Shown here piece by piece: positions 43,981 through 52,224 of a stretch of DNA of 64,000 nt. Position numbers and translations under genes: made by a program. The stretch covers positions 35,980-99,979 of the forward strand of contig NZ_ATCL01000012.1 in assembly GCF_000416965.1 (NCBI RefSeq), given 5' to 3'. The notes beneath the pieces are model-generated. The model did no database searches, was not told the DNA's origin, and was given only the letters and a program-made list of their open reading frames with translations. The stretch is from Exiguobacterium chiriqhucha RW-2. Lineage in GTDB: Bacteria; Bacillota; Bacilli; Exiguobacteriales; Exiguobacteriaceae. The stretch's first letter is position 1; each line of letters starts with the position of its first letter.

Positions 43981-45759
43981 ATGTATACGACGAAAGATTA
44001 TAAGGATGATTTGTATCAAATTACTAAAACTCGTTTCGTGAAATATAAGTTGTTATTAGCTTTTACGGAACGAGAAGTTAGTCAAAATGATTTTATCAAG
44101 CAGTTAAAGCTAAAGAAGGAAGATAGTGAGATTGAGCAGATTTTTGATGATTTAAGAGCTATATTTGAAAAAGTCCGCTTAAATGGTGGCAAACTAGACC
44201 CTGATCCGGTCGAAGAAGCCAAACATCTAAGAAAAGCAAATAAGTCTAAAGAGGCATTTATAAAGATTTTGCCTGCCCTAAACAATAATCCGAATGATGA
44301 TGATACTTTGATCACGTTTGGTTGGATCATGTATGATTTTCTGAAAATCTCTGAGAATGAAATTGATCGATATCTAAAAAATTTCAGAATATTGAACGAT
44401 AATGCGACCATTACATTGAATAGATGGCAAGCCGACGATATAAAAAGAACGTTGGTTGACTCTATATTATGGTCTATTCGGAGAGTCATCTTAAAAGATG
44501 ATTCATACGCCGATAAAGTACTTCCCGAGTTTTTAAGGTTTTATGGAAGTGACTCCAATTTTATTGAAACAAGATATGATCCGAATGCCCGTTCTGCATC
44601 CCGTTCACTTATCAAAGACATGATGAATCATTTAAATGATTATAACTATCTCAAGTTTACCGATACTATCGGATTTGATTGGTTCGATTCAAGTGATGAT
44701 AGAGAAGCTCATTTTCAGACTGAAGATGGAGAAGATAAAAAAATACCACCTTTAAAGGAATCAGTGTTAAACCATTATGCAAAAAGAATATTAAAAATGG
44801 ATATTCATATAGTGACAGAACAACGCGTCAATACTTTTTTGTCTGTGTTGGAGAGAAGTATTGCTACAAATACTTCGTTTGTTTGGCTCCCCTATCACCA
44901 AGGACGATTGTTATTAAAATTGAATCGAAAAGAAGAAGCGTTAAACGTCATTTCTTCTTTCGGAAGAACAAAAAGTAATGAATTTTGGGTGTGGAATCTG
45001 ATCAGTGAACTAGTCGACGAGGAAGATCGGTTTAATTGCCTATGTGCAGGTTTACTTTGCAAAACAAAACCTGAAATGGTTGTGGGGCTACAAGAAAAAA
45101 TCATCCCGTTATTGGTACAACGGGAGATGTATTCGCATGCCAAGCGAGAGCTAGATGTATTAATTAAATCTCAACAAGCAAACCGGAAGAACGTCTCATC
45201 AAAACTAGAAAGTTGGAAACAAGAGAATTGGTACAGCGAAACGGAGAGTGTTGACACAAGAGATCAACTAGCTGAGTATGCGCAAAAAGCGAAAGACATT
45301 CTTTATCGAACACTCCCGTTTACTGATATATTTATCACTTCTGTCAACGAAGAAAAAAGTATTGTCAATTTTAACTTCCTGTTGAACAACAAATCTGTGA
45401 GAAGCGGTTACTTCCACAGTGACTCAATCGAAGGGAATCATGATTGGAAACGTGAGGGAGTATTTAAGGTAAAACTATTCAAACATCACAGTAGACCGAA
45501 CTTTTATTCTGTACATGCAGTAATGCAAGGTGACGCGGACTTTCGTTCGAACTTCATTCAATCTGAGGTTGGGTATGTAGAAAAAAATGATGAGAACGCA
45601 TTTGCTTTTGTCAATGATGTGTTCATTTCTCCAATCTTAGTAGATAAGCATGAGTTAGAAGGTTACGACCGAATCGAATTTGTAAAAAAAATGAGGTTTA
45701 ATAAAAAGAAAAATACATGGGGTTGGTCCGTGGATCAAATAACTTCTGTAGAGAGATAG
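43981..45759 (+). CDS. Unknown protein with helical body and OB-like C-terminus
   Basis: This 592-residue protein lies 12 bp after the NERD helicase with GGAGGG upstream. Residues 1-430 are helical and repeat-like (TPR-type pairs around 85-130 and 290-400). The C-terminus, about 450-590, is beta-rich: repeated strands such as DIFITSVNEEKSIVNFNF and GVFKVKLFKHHSRPNFYSVHAV suggest one or two OB or cold-shock-like folds that bind single-stranded nucleic acid. It is probably a partner of the helicase. Confidence 0.6.
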   Translation: MYTTKDYKDDLYQITKTRFVKYKLLLAFTEREVSQNDFIKQLKLKKEDSEIEQIFDDLRAIFEKVRLNGGKLDPDPVEEAKHLRKANKSKEAFIKILPALNNNPNDDDTLITFGWIMYDFLKISENEIDRYLKNFRILNDNATITLNRWQADDIKRTLVDSILWSIRRVILKDDSYADKVLPEFLRFYGSDSNFIETRYDPNARSASRSLIKDMMNHLNDYNYLKFTDTIGFDWFDSSDDREAHFQTEDGEDKKIPPLKESVLNHYAKRILKMDIHIVTEQRVNTFLSVLERSIATNTSFVWLPYHQGRLLLKLNRKEEALNVISSFGRTKSNEFWVWNLISELVDEEDRFNCLCAGLLCKTKPEMVVGLQEKIIPLLVQREMYSHAKRELDVLIKSQQANRKNVSSKLESWKQENWYSETESVDTRDQLAEYAQKAKDILYRTLPFTDIFITSVNEEKSIVNFNFLLNNKSVRSGYFHSDSIEGNHDWKREGVFKVKLFKHHSRPNFYSVHAVMQGDADFRSNFIQSEVGYVEKNDENAFAFVNDVFISPILVDKHELEGYDRIEFVKKMRFNKKKNTWGWSVDQITSVER

Positions 45760-45812
45760 AACCTGAATATATCTCCTTAATTTCACTAGACGTTAAATTT
45801 AATAAAAAAGGC

Positions 45813-45880
45813 CGAACGGTAACCGTTCGACTCAGGCTGTTGACGAACCAAAGTGAAAATCGAAACTTGGTTCGTTTTTG
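45813..45880 (+). terminator. Double hairpin after NERD-helicase operon
   Basis: CGAACGGT and ACCGTTCG pair around one base (45813-45829). A second hairpin, ACGAACCAA and TTGGTTCGT (45843-45875), runs into TTTTTG. The second has the form of a rho-independent terminator. Confidence 0.8.
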
Positions 45881-46209
45881 TGTTCAAAGAATTTGAGGCG
45901 CTCTACCTGCCATAAAAATGAGAAAAGCTATGTAAAGTCTCTTCGGCCAACAAGTGAATCAGCTACGGAGCAAGCAAAAGTCGTTTTGTCACGATATATA
46001 TATAGCGTATCCGACTCTTGTCATATGAATCTCAATGTTTACGGCTGCTTCCTGGACTCAATCTTTCCTTGTTCACCTAATAGAGGTGTTTCCCTGCGAC
46101 TAAACTCGTCATTTTAAGCATCCTGATTTAAGAAAAGTACTTAATTTTAAATTAGTTGAATGTTAATATCAAATTCAGGTTGGATGCGATCATTACGTAG
46201 GCTATCTTC
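45881..46209. other. Non-coding stretch, possible relic
   Basis: No convincing gene. A 79-codon open frame (45878-46117, + strand) lacks a ribosome-binding site and its composition is not protein-like. Small interrupted frames on the minus strand may be decayed coding DNA, but I recognise nothing. Confidence 0.3.
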
Positions 46210-46431
46210 TTACTTGAACTTGTCATCTTCAAAAAAAACACTTAGAGACATATTTAAACCGTCACAAAATTTTTGAATCGTGCTGACTTTTGGATGTTTT
46301 GTCCGCCCACTCATTAACTCTGATATTGTAGTCTGATTTAAACCGCCTTTTTGAATGACCTGATGGATGGTCATGCCATGTTCTGCTGCCAATTCTTTCA
46401 TCCGCTCGATAATTGCCTCGTTCAACTCCAC
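46210..46431 (-). CDS. Cro/CI-type repressor
   Basis: This is a 73-residue XRE-family regulator. I chose the GTG at 46431, with GGTGAG just upstream, over the TTG at 46446. The helix-turn-helix is clear: MTIHQVIQKGGLNQTTISEL, then TIQKFCDGLNMSLSVFF, the standard five-helix HTH_3 form. It is divergent from the transfer-region regulator at 46766 and shares the 330-bp promoter region with it, so it probably controls one or both directions. Confidence 0.85.
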   Translation of the reverse strand: MELNEAIIERMKELAAEHGMTIHQVIQKGGLNQTTISELMSGRTKHPKVSTIQKFCDGLNMSLSVFFEDDKFK

Positions 46432-46651
46432 TCGCTCACCCCACAATCAAATTACCTATTCATTATATTCTTTAACTACATTTTTCTTCCTTTACCTTAT
46501 CATACTATCTCGACATCAAAATATAGGCTCATAATTATTCTAAAAGCTTTTCTACACTAACTTAACCCATTTTAGGCAAATAAATATTGAGTTTCTGCTG
46601 TTAACTATCCTCTTTATAAGGCAATTTCGACAAGAATCGGCAAATTATAAA

Positions 46652-46702
46652 TTTCTGACATATCAGAAAACTGATGACTAAATAGATTTTTCCTGTTATA
46701 TT
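46652..46702 (+). promoter_or_regulatory. Operator and extended -10 promoter of the transfer regulator
   Basis: TTTCTGA (46652-46658) and TCAGAAA (46663-46669) form a perfect inverted repeat around CATA. Just downstream is an extended -10, TGT followed by TATATT (46697-46702), with only a weak -35. The layout suits repression by an XRE protein binding next to a promoter that fires toward the gene at 46766. The remaining intergenic DNA (46432-46651) shows no further element. Confidence 0.5.
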
Positions 46703-46765
46703 CTAAGCAACAAAAGGAAACATCTGTTTGGTCGCCGCTGTGGTGTAACAGAAAGGGGAAGCCTT

Positions 46766-47254
46766 ATGTATCGATTCGGGGAGTGGTTGAAGGAGAACCG
46801 CCGGCTCTCGGGCTGGTCACAGATCGAACTATCGGAGAAGACATTCGGAGAGATTTCACAGCCCGCCATCAGTCAATACGAACAGAATCGCTCGGTGCCC
46901 TCGATTGCGGACATCGATCATCTGGCTCGTGCGTTCGGCCACACGCTCGCGACGGTCCCGTGGGACGTCATCGACTTCGGATATGGTGCAAAACGGTCCG
47001 TCACGAAGCTCGAGCGCCGTCGCTTCGACCTGAAGGAACTGCCGCAGGCCGACTCGGTCCGCACGTTCGATGGAAAGACCTATGAGCTGCATGGTTTCAT
47101 CGGCATCGAGAAAGGAAGCGGAGAGGCAGTCGAACTGACGCAACTTTATTACCGGATCCGTACCGTCGTTAGTGACGCCCACGTGCTCGCCAAACGGAAG
47201 AACCCGGACGACGAGCTCATCCACGTCAAGAAACGGAAAAACGTTCGACAATAG
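46766..47254 (+). CDS. XRE-family transfer-region regulator
   Basis: This 162-residue protein has an AGGGGAAGCC ribosome-binding site. The HTH spans residues 5-60 (WLKENRRLSGWSQIELSEK, SQPAISQYEQNR). About 100 C-terminal residues follow, beta-rich at 85-135 and Lys/Arg-rich at the end, possibly for ligand sensing or DNA contact. It opens the more GC-rich transfer region and probably controls it, as repressors at the head of Gram-positive conjugation modules do. Confidence 0.85.
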   Translation: MYRFGEWLKENRRLSGWSQIELSEKTFGEISQPAISQYEQNRSVPSIADIDHLARAFGHTLATVPWDVIDFGYGAKRSVTKLERRRFDLKELPQADSVRTFDGKTYELHGFIGIEKGSGEAVELTQLYYRIRTVVSDAHVLAKRKNPDDELIHVKKRKNVRQ

Positions 47255-47552
47255 ACGACACTGGCGCAGCAGCACATCCTTAAGGATGGTCTACTCCAAT
47301 CACATACCGGCGTGTCCCTCACCAGTGACCGGGTGAGCGGGATCTACGCACAGATGGTTTGGCGAGAGTCGCCTAAAACTCGCCACAAGGTCACCGCATC
47401 GTTCCGGGTCATCGAAAAACCCTGTACAGCTCCTTAGATCTATGAGGAGCGGAGTTCGTGGGGAAACGGCTAGAAACCCACCACACCGAATCCGACTGTC
47501 CTTAATGATGTGTTGCTGCACATCAAGAGACCAAGGGAAGGAAGTGTGTACT
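47255..47552 (+). ncRNA. Structured non-coding leader of the transfer operon
   Basis: This 298-bp stretch has no convincing gene and contains a row of hairpins: GGCGAG/CTCGCC (47361-47384), GCTCCT/AGGAGC (47429-47450), GTGGG/CCCAC (47458-47481) and GATGTG/CACATC (47507-47524). It lies between the regulator and the first T4SS gene. It could be a regulatory RNA leader, an attenuator or a second single-strand origin-like element. The hairpins are seen; the role is inference. Confidence 0.4.
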
Positions 47553-47735
47553 GTGGCATCAAAGGAACAGAAACAGAACCGCAGCTTCGCCGAGAAACTC
47601 TTACGCATCCGTGGGAAGGACTATGAGGAGTGGCTCGACGAACAGCATCAACAGGTCATCCAGGACAACCAGGAACTCATTTTGGAGGCGCTCGAGGCGA
47701 AGCTCAGCTTCAAGTCGCCGGCGCACCAGGATTAA
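47553..47735 (+). CDS. Small protein at head of transfer operon
   Basis: This is a 60-residue protein. I place the start at the GTG at 47553, about 10 bp after GGAAGG. The longer frame from 47442 runs through the hairpin region. It is charged and helical (SFAEKLLRIRGKDYEEWL, then QVIQDNQELILEALEAKL), with no membrane segment. No family is recognised. It lies 12 bp before the VirB2-like gene. Confidence 0.65.
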   Translation: MASKEQKQNRSFAEKLLRIRGKDYEEWLDEQHQQVIQDNQELILEALEAKLSFKSPAHQD

Positions 47736-47747
47736 GGAGGGAATGAC

Positions 47748-47972
47748 ATGGGACTCAATGAGACAGGGCTCAGCTTGCTTCAGTTCTTCCAAGGACTTGC
47801 CGTCATCGCCGCAGCCATCGCCTTCGCGATCGGGGGCTTCTACTTCATCTTCGGCGGGGATCGCGGCCGCTCAAAGGCCGTCGGCTGGCTTGTCGGGGGC
47901 GCCGTCGGTCTGATCATCGTCATGGGTGCGTTCACGCTCGCCGAGATGGTCGACCAGAATATCAAATTCTAA
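47748..47972 (+). CDS. VirB2/TrbC-like small membrane protein
   Basis: This is a 74-residue protein with two hydrophobic helices (about 14-35, ending in a Gly-rich turn FGGDRGRSKA, and 44-65, VGWLVGGAVGLIIVMGAFT). Two membrane helices joined by a short charged loop near the start of a T4SS operon is the usual pattern of VirB2/TrbC-like subunits of Gram-positive conjugation systems. It probably sits in the membrane and contributes to the transfer channel. The sequence AAAIAFAIGGFYF is typical of the first helix. Confidence 0.75.
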   Translation: MGLNETGLSLLQFFQGLAVIAAAIAFAIGGFYFIFGGDRGRSKAVGWLVGGAVGLIIVMGAFTLAEMVDQNIKF

Positions 47973-48038
47973 TGCACATTCGCGCAGCGTTCCAATTGGA
48001 AGGTTTTTTTTGTTGCTTGAAACGAGAGGAGGAACGAG

Positions 48039-49139
48039 ATGCTGTTTGTACGATTCACCGACGTGCCGGACACACGTGTCCAGAACTATGAACGGCTCAC
48101 TTTCGTCGAGGCGGTCATCGCGACCCATGACCTGCATCAGGCATGTAGCGAGGAAGGGACAAGCTGTTCCGGTGATTTCCGGCTCTTCGACCAGAAAGAT
48201 GAACTGCTCTATCGTGGGACGTTCACGTTCGGGACTGGAGGAACCTATCCGAACCTGTACCATCAAGTGCATGATCGGATACACCGGATCCGGACGAAGA
48301 AGGAAGATAACGCGAAGAAGATGTGGTTGCTCGACGAGATCGAGTCCGAGACACCGGAAGACTACAAGCGTCCGTCCGCCAAATCAAACCTGGTCGTGTC
48401 ATCGACCTATCAGTCACGCCTGACCCGACTGCAGCGCCGTCTCATCTACGGGGCGGCCACGACCGGAATCTTATTCACCTCCCTGTTCACTGCCGCGCAA
48501 TGGTTCATCGACAAGGAAGCGTATGCCGAACAGGTGACCGGTGTCGAACAGACGTGGCTAGATGCTTATGAACAAGCGCTCCAAGGTGAAGAATCATCAC
48601 TTATCCAACTGCTAGAGCGGAAAGACCGGTCCGAGGAAGAGAATGCCCTATTGGTCGACCTCTATCTCGCGGAAGGCGCAGACCAGAAAGCGCTCGAGCT
48701 CACGAATGACCCGATCCTGATCGAGACGAAGTTGGCCGGGCTCGATCTACCCAATAAGGAGAAATTGGAACGGCTCCAAGACTTTCAAGCGTCATATCCG
48801 ACCGATGAGGGTGCGTTCGATATCGCCGTACTCGAACGAGACCATGAAACTATGGCCAAGACGGAAAATGTAGAATGGACTGCTCCCCGCATCTCTGCGA
48901 AAGTGACCGCCTATCTCCTTCGCAAGGATATCGAGTCCGCGAATGAGTGGGCGTCCAAGACAAGCAACCCTGCCGTACAAGAAAAAATCGACGAGTATCA
49001 AGGCATCACGGCCACCATCGACCAATTGAACGAGAAACTGAAGAAGACCTCTGGCAAGGACACTTCGGCTCATGAGAAGATTCAAGCCGCTATCGCTGCA
49101 GAAGAAGTTAACCTAGATACAATTCTTTATTCAGATTAA
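48039..49139 (+). CDS. Single-pass T4SS-associated membrane protein
   Basis: This is a 366-residue protein. Residues 1-125 are a soluble N-terminal domain. One transmembrane helix lies at about 136-158 (LIYGAATTGILFTSLFTAAQW), followed by a 205-residue helical domain rich in Glu and Ala, which would lie outside. The layout (N-domain, one helix, helical C-domain) resembles EssB/YukC-type proteins of Gram-positive secretion machines, though I can see no specific signature. Context places it in the transfer channel, before VirD4. Confidence 0.6.
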   Translation: MLFVRFTDVPDTRVQNYERLTFVEAVIATHDLHQACSEEGTSCSGDFRLFDQKDELLYRGTFTFGTGGTYPNLYHQVHDRIHRIRTKKEDNAKKMWLLDEIESETPEDYKRPSAKSNLVVSSTYQSRLTRLQRRLIYGAATTGILFTSLFTAAQWFIDKEAYAEQVTGVEQTWLDAYEQALQGEESSLIQLLERKDRSEEENALLVDLYLAEGADQKALELTNDPILIETKLAGLDLPNKEKLERLQDFQASYPTDEGAFDIAVLERDHETMAKTENVEWTAPRISAKVTAYLLRKDIESANEWASKTSNPAVQEKIDEYQGITATIDQLNEKLKKTSGKDTSAHEKIQAAIAAEEVNLDTILYSD

Positions 49140-49153
49140 GGTAGGTGAAATAA

Positions 49154-51517
49154 TTGAGAACTCAGTCTCTCTCACCACGATTACCAATACGTCTAGTTTT
49201 CCCCGCCCTGTTCTGCCTGTTGGTAGTGCCGGCCGGGATCTTTTACCTGCTGAACGGGGTCTACAACATCATTCGACAAATCATGACCCCGATTCTAAAA
49301 GACGGGCTTTTGGCCGGAGCGACGATTCCGACGCTCTCACCCTCTTTGTTCTTGGAAGTGAGTCTTCCCTCTTCGACCGTCTTGCTCGGACTGATCGTGT
49401 TCAGTCTGATCATCGGACTTGTCTTGTTCGGCAAGGTATGGCTGAACTTCCGGGATCTGCGGAAGGATCAGAAAGGAAGCGCCCGCTTCACCTCGTTCGA
49501 TGAATTGAAGCAACAGTACCGTCGCGTACCCGACCGGAAGAAACGGTATGACGGATTGGGCGGTGTCCCCGTCGGACGGGTCAAGAACAAGCTGTTCATC
49601 GATGACTCGCCCGTCAACAACCTCGTCATCGGGACGACACGGTCCGGGAAAGGCGAAACATTCGTCTTCTCAACGATCGACCTGTACAGTCGGGCGCGTG
49701 ACCAGGCGAGCCTGATCATCAACGATCCGAAAGGCGAGCTCTTCGCCGCCTCGAAGGAGACGCTCGAACAGCGCGGTTATCAGGTCGAGGTGTTGAACCT
49801 GATGAACCCGCTCCAATCGATGTCATACAACCTGTTGCAGCTGACGATCGACGCGTTCCTCGAGGAGAACTACTCGCTCGCCCAACAGTATGCGCGTTCG
49901 GTCGCGTTCATGTTGTACCATGACCCGAAGGCACGAGACCCGTTCTGGGCCAACTCGTCAATCGACCTGTGTACGGCGCTCATCCTCGGGCTCTGCGAGG
50001 AGGCGAAAGACACGCCGGAGAAAATCAACATGTACAACGTCGCCCTCATGCTCTCGGACCTCGGTTCCCGGACGGTGGTCACGCGACAAGGTCAGGAAAT
50101 CTCCGCGCTCGATAAGTTCTTTCAGCAATTTCCGGAGAATCACCCGGCCCGACTCCAGTTCGCGACGCTCCACTTCTCGGGTGGACAGACACGGGCAAGT
50201 ATCTTGGCCAATACGAATGCGAAGCTCGGGATTTTTACCTTGAACGGGACTGGGAAGCTGACATCGATGAACTCGCTCGACATGCGACGCATCGGATTCA
50301 ACCGTTGGGTTAGCGGACGGGCAGAACCACTGACCCGGCTCACAATCAGATTCCCCGATGGGACGACCCATGCGCTCACGACCGATGACGATGGCAGCTT
50401 TATCGTCTATCACACGTCACCACTCCAAATTGGGGATGTCGTTCAAATCTCGACCGACTCAAGCACTGCGACGATTCAGTTGAACGCGCACGATGCGGAA
50501 AGTGGGCGGTTCCACTACTCCATCGACGGTGCCATCCAGATTCGCGAGGTGATGCACCAGAGGCGTCCCGTGGCAGTGTTCCTCATCGTCCCAGACTATG
50601 ACCCGACATTCAATGTCATCGCGTCGCTCTATATCAAACAGGTGTACACGGCACTCGCCCGGGTCGCCTCACAGACGAAACAAGGCAAATGCGAGCGTCA
50701 GGTCGTCTTCCTCCTCGATGAGTTCGGGAACATACCGCCGATCGAGGGCATGGCCAACATCATCACGGTCTGTCTCGGGCGCAACATGCGCTTCAACCTC
50801 GTCATCCAGGCCTACTCTCAGCTCGAGAACCTGTATGGAGAGGATTGGAAGACGATCGACGGCAACTGTGGGAATACGCACTATCTGTTGACCGCGGACG
50901 AGTCGACCGCCGAACTGATCTCGAAGAAGCTCGGTGAGGCGACAATCGTCACAAAATCCCGGTCTGGGCAGACGTTCTCGCTCAAGAAATCAAAGACGGA
51001 GAACGTGGACGGCCGCCGGCTCATGACGGCGACCGAGGTCATGGGGCTCAAAGAGGGAGAAATGCTCATCGTCCGTGTCATCAAGCGTCAGGACACGAAG
51101 AAACGGCGTATCCAGTCGTATCCGATCTTCCTGAGCGGCAGGACGGCGATGAAGTACCGCTACGAGTACTTGGCGGACGACTTTGACACCGACCAATCCC
51201 TGCATGACATCGACATCCCCTGCCGTCACGCCGGTCTCGACTTTGAACAGATCCGCGTCCGTTTCGCGAAGAAGGAAGACGAGACGGATACCAACGCGCC
51301 ATCGAATCAAGAAGACAAGTCATTGACGTTACGTGACGTGCTTCAGGACAGCATACTTCGCTCGATGTTTGAAGGATATGACATCGGTGGAATGTCTCTC
51401 CCTGAGTTCGAGACGAACCTAAACCTAGGAGTTTACGACGTCACCGACAGCCAGAAGAGCTTTTTGAGCACGATGATCGCGAAACGACTCGAGAAACTGA
51501 AGCGAGGCACACCGTAG
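49154..51517 (+). CDS. VirD4/TraG-like coupling protein with inserted beta domain
   Basis: This 787-residue protein starts at a TTG with AGGTG upstream. Two membrane helices lie at about 10-40 and 75-98. The NTPase has GTTRSGKGET (Walker A, about 160-169), NDPKGEL and FLLDEFGNIPPI (Walker B), with late motifs NCGNTHYLL and SRSGQT. Between DMRRIGF and RPVAVFLIVPDYD about 90 residues are inserted (about 385-465, including LTIRFPDGTTHALTTDDDG), resembling a beta-sandwich. It brings the relaxase-DNA complex to the channel. Confidence 0.92.
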   Translation: MRTQSLSPRLPIRLVFPALFCLLVVPAGIFYLLNGVYNIIRQIMTPILKDGLLAGATIPTLSPSLFLEVSLPSSTVLLGLIVFSLIIGLVLFGKVWLNFRDLRKDQKGSARFTSFDELKQQYRRVPDRKKRYDGLGGVPVGRVKNKLFIDDSPVNNLVIGTTRSGKGETFVFSTIDLYSRARDQASLIINDPKGELFAASKETLEQRGYQVEVLNLMNPLQSMSYNLLQLTIDAFLEENYSLAQQYARSVAFMLYHDPKARDPFWANSSIDLCTALILGLCEEAKDTPEKINMYNVALMLSDLGSRTVVTRQGQEISALDKFFQQFPENHPARLQFATLHFSGGQTRASILANTNAKLGIFTLNGTGKLTSMNSLDMRRIGFNRWVSGRAEPLTRLTIRFPDGTTHALTTDDDGSFIVYHTSPLQIGDVVQISTDSSTATIQLNAHDAESGRFHYSIDGAIQIREVMHQRRPVAVFLIVPDYDPTFNVIASLYIKQVYTALARVASQTKQGKCERQVVFLLDEFGNIPPIEGMANIITVCLGRNMRFNLVIQAYSQLENLYGEDWKTIDGNCGNTHYLLTADESTAELISKKLGEATIVTKSRSGQTFSLKKSKTENVDGRRLMTATEVMGLKEGEMLIVRVIKRQDTKKRRIQSYPIFLSGRTAMKYRYEYLADDFDTDQSLHDIDIPCRHAGLDFEQIRVRFAKKEDETDTNAPSNQEDKSLTLRDVLQDSILRSMFEGYDIGGMSLPEFETNLNLGVYDVTDSQKSFLSTMIAKRLEKLKRGTP

Positions 51518-51533
51518 AGAGGAGGCCGAACCC

Positions 51534-51776
51534 ATGGCCGAGAGTGCGAGAGAGAAGCGAATCCAGAATGAATTACGTGTCGTCGCAAGGATCATCGAGA
51601 CGCAGCGCGTCCGCCTCGAACGGGGCGACGTGCTCAATATCCAGACGACAGATGGCTTTCTGACCGTCTATCAGGACGACACCTCAGACACCCCAAAAAC
51701 TGTTACACTAATAGATAAGTTCGACTTCCGCGTCAATTTAAAAGTCGCGGATCTATTGAAGGGGAAAATCGTCTGA
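51534..51776 (+). CDS. Small unknown transfer-region protein
   Basis: This 80-residue protein has a GAGAGGAGG ribosome-binding site. A charged helix (1-25) is followed by a beta-rich region with VLNIQTTDGFLTVYQDD, resembling a small SH3/OB-like barrel. Composition shifts toward A/T in its last third. It is probably a cytosolic helper of the coupling protein; the function is unknown. Confidence 0.65.
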   Translation: MAESAREKRIQNELRVVARIIETQRVRLERGDVLNIQTTDGFLTVYQDDTSDTPKTVTLIDKFDFRVNLKVADLLKGKIV

Positions 51777-51792
51777 CGGAGGGGTAAACGTT

Positions 51793-52209
51793 ATGAGGAA
51801 ACTACTTGCGGGTACTTTAGGAATCAGCTTGTTTTTACTTGGAGCTTGCTCAAATTCCAATGAGTCTTTGGTTCAACGTGATATTGAACACATTGAGAAG
51901 GTCATGACAGCCGAAGAGGATGATTATTTGCTGATTGTAAAAGAAGAAGATGGTGAATTTGAAGAGTTTGTTGAATTCGTAAAAGAGGTAGCGAACGAAG
52001 AGAACCAACAAGTCACACTCTATAATACGTTTCAGCCAGATGGCGAGGAACTTGTCGATCGTGGTAACTTTGAATACACTGACGAACTAAAAGGTGCCGT
52101 TCTATACTCCATTCAAGATGGAAACGTCACAGATGAAATCAATGTTGGAATGTTGACGGCGGACAATTACGAACAACAGTTAGCGGACTTCTTTACTAGG
52201 ACTCAGTAG
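51793..52209 (+). CDS. Lipoprotein, candidate entry-exclusion factor
   Basis: This 138-residue lipoprotein has an N-terminus MRKLLAGTLG, a hydrophobic run and a lipobox LLGAC with Cys at residue 19. The mature part is very acidic (EEDGEFEEFVEFVKEV). It is visibly more A/T-rich than its neighbours, and so is the start of the following VirB6-like gene. In ICEBs1 the exclusion lipoprotein YddJ acts on the VirB6-like ConG. A lipoprotein beside a VirB6-like gene, sharing its odd composition, suggests a similar exclusion role. Inference only. Confidence 0.6.
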   Translation: MRKLLAGTLGISLFLLGACSNSNESLVQRDIEHIEKVMTAEEDDYLLIVKEEDGEFEEFVEFVKEVANEENQQVTLYNTFQPDGEELVDRGNFEYTDELKGAVLYSIQDGNVTDEINVGMLTADNYEQQLADFFTRTQ

Positions 52210-52224
52210 ATTGGGGGTCTTTCA

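Noticed and set aside
45878..46117. 79-codon rightward frame
   Set aside because: It starts inside a terminator hairpin, lacks a ribosome-binding site and has no protein-like pattern.
46783..47085. 100-codon rightward frame within the XRE regulator
   Set aside because: It overlaps the regulator in another frame; the regulator has a clear HTH and start signal.
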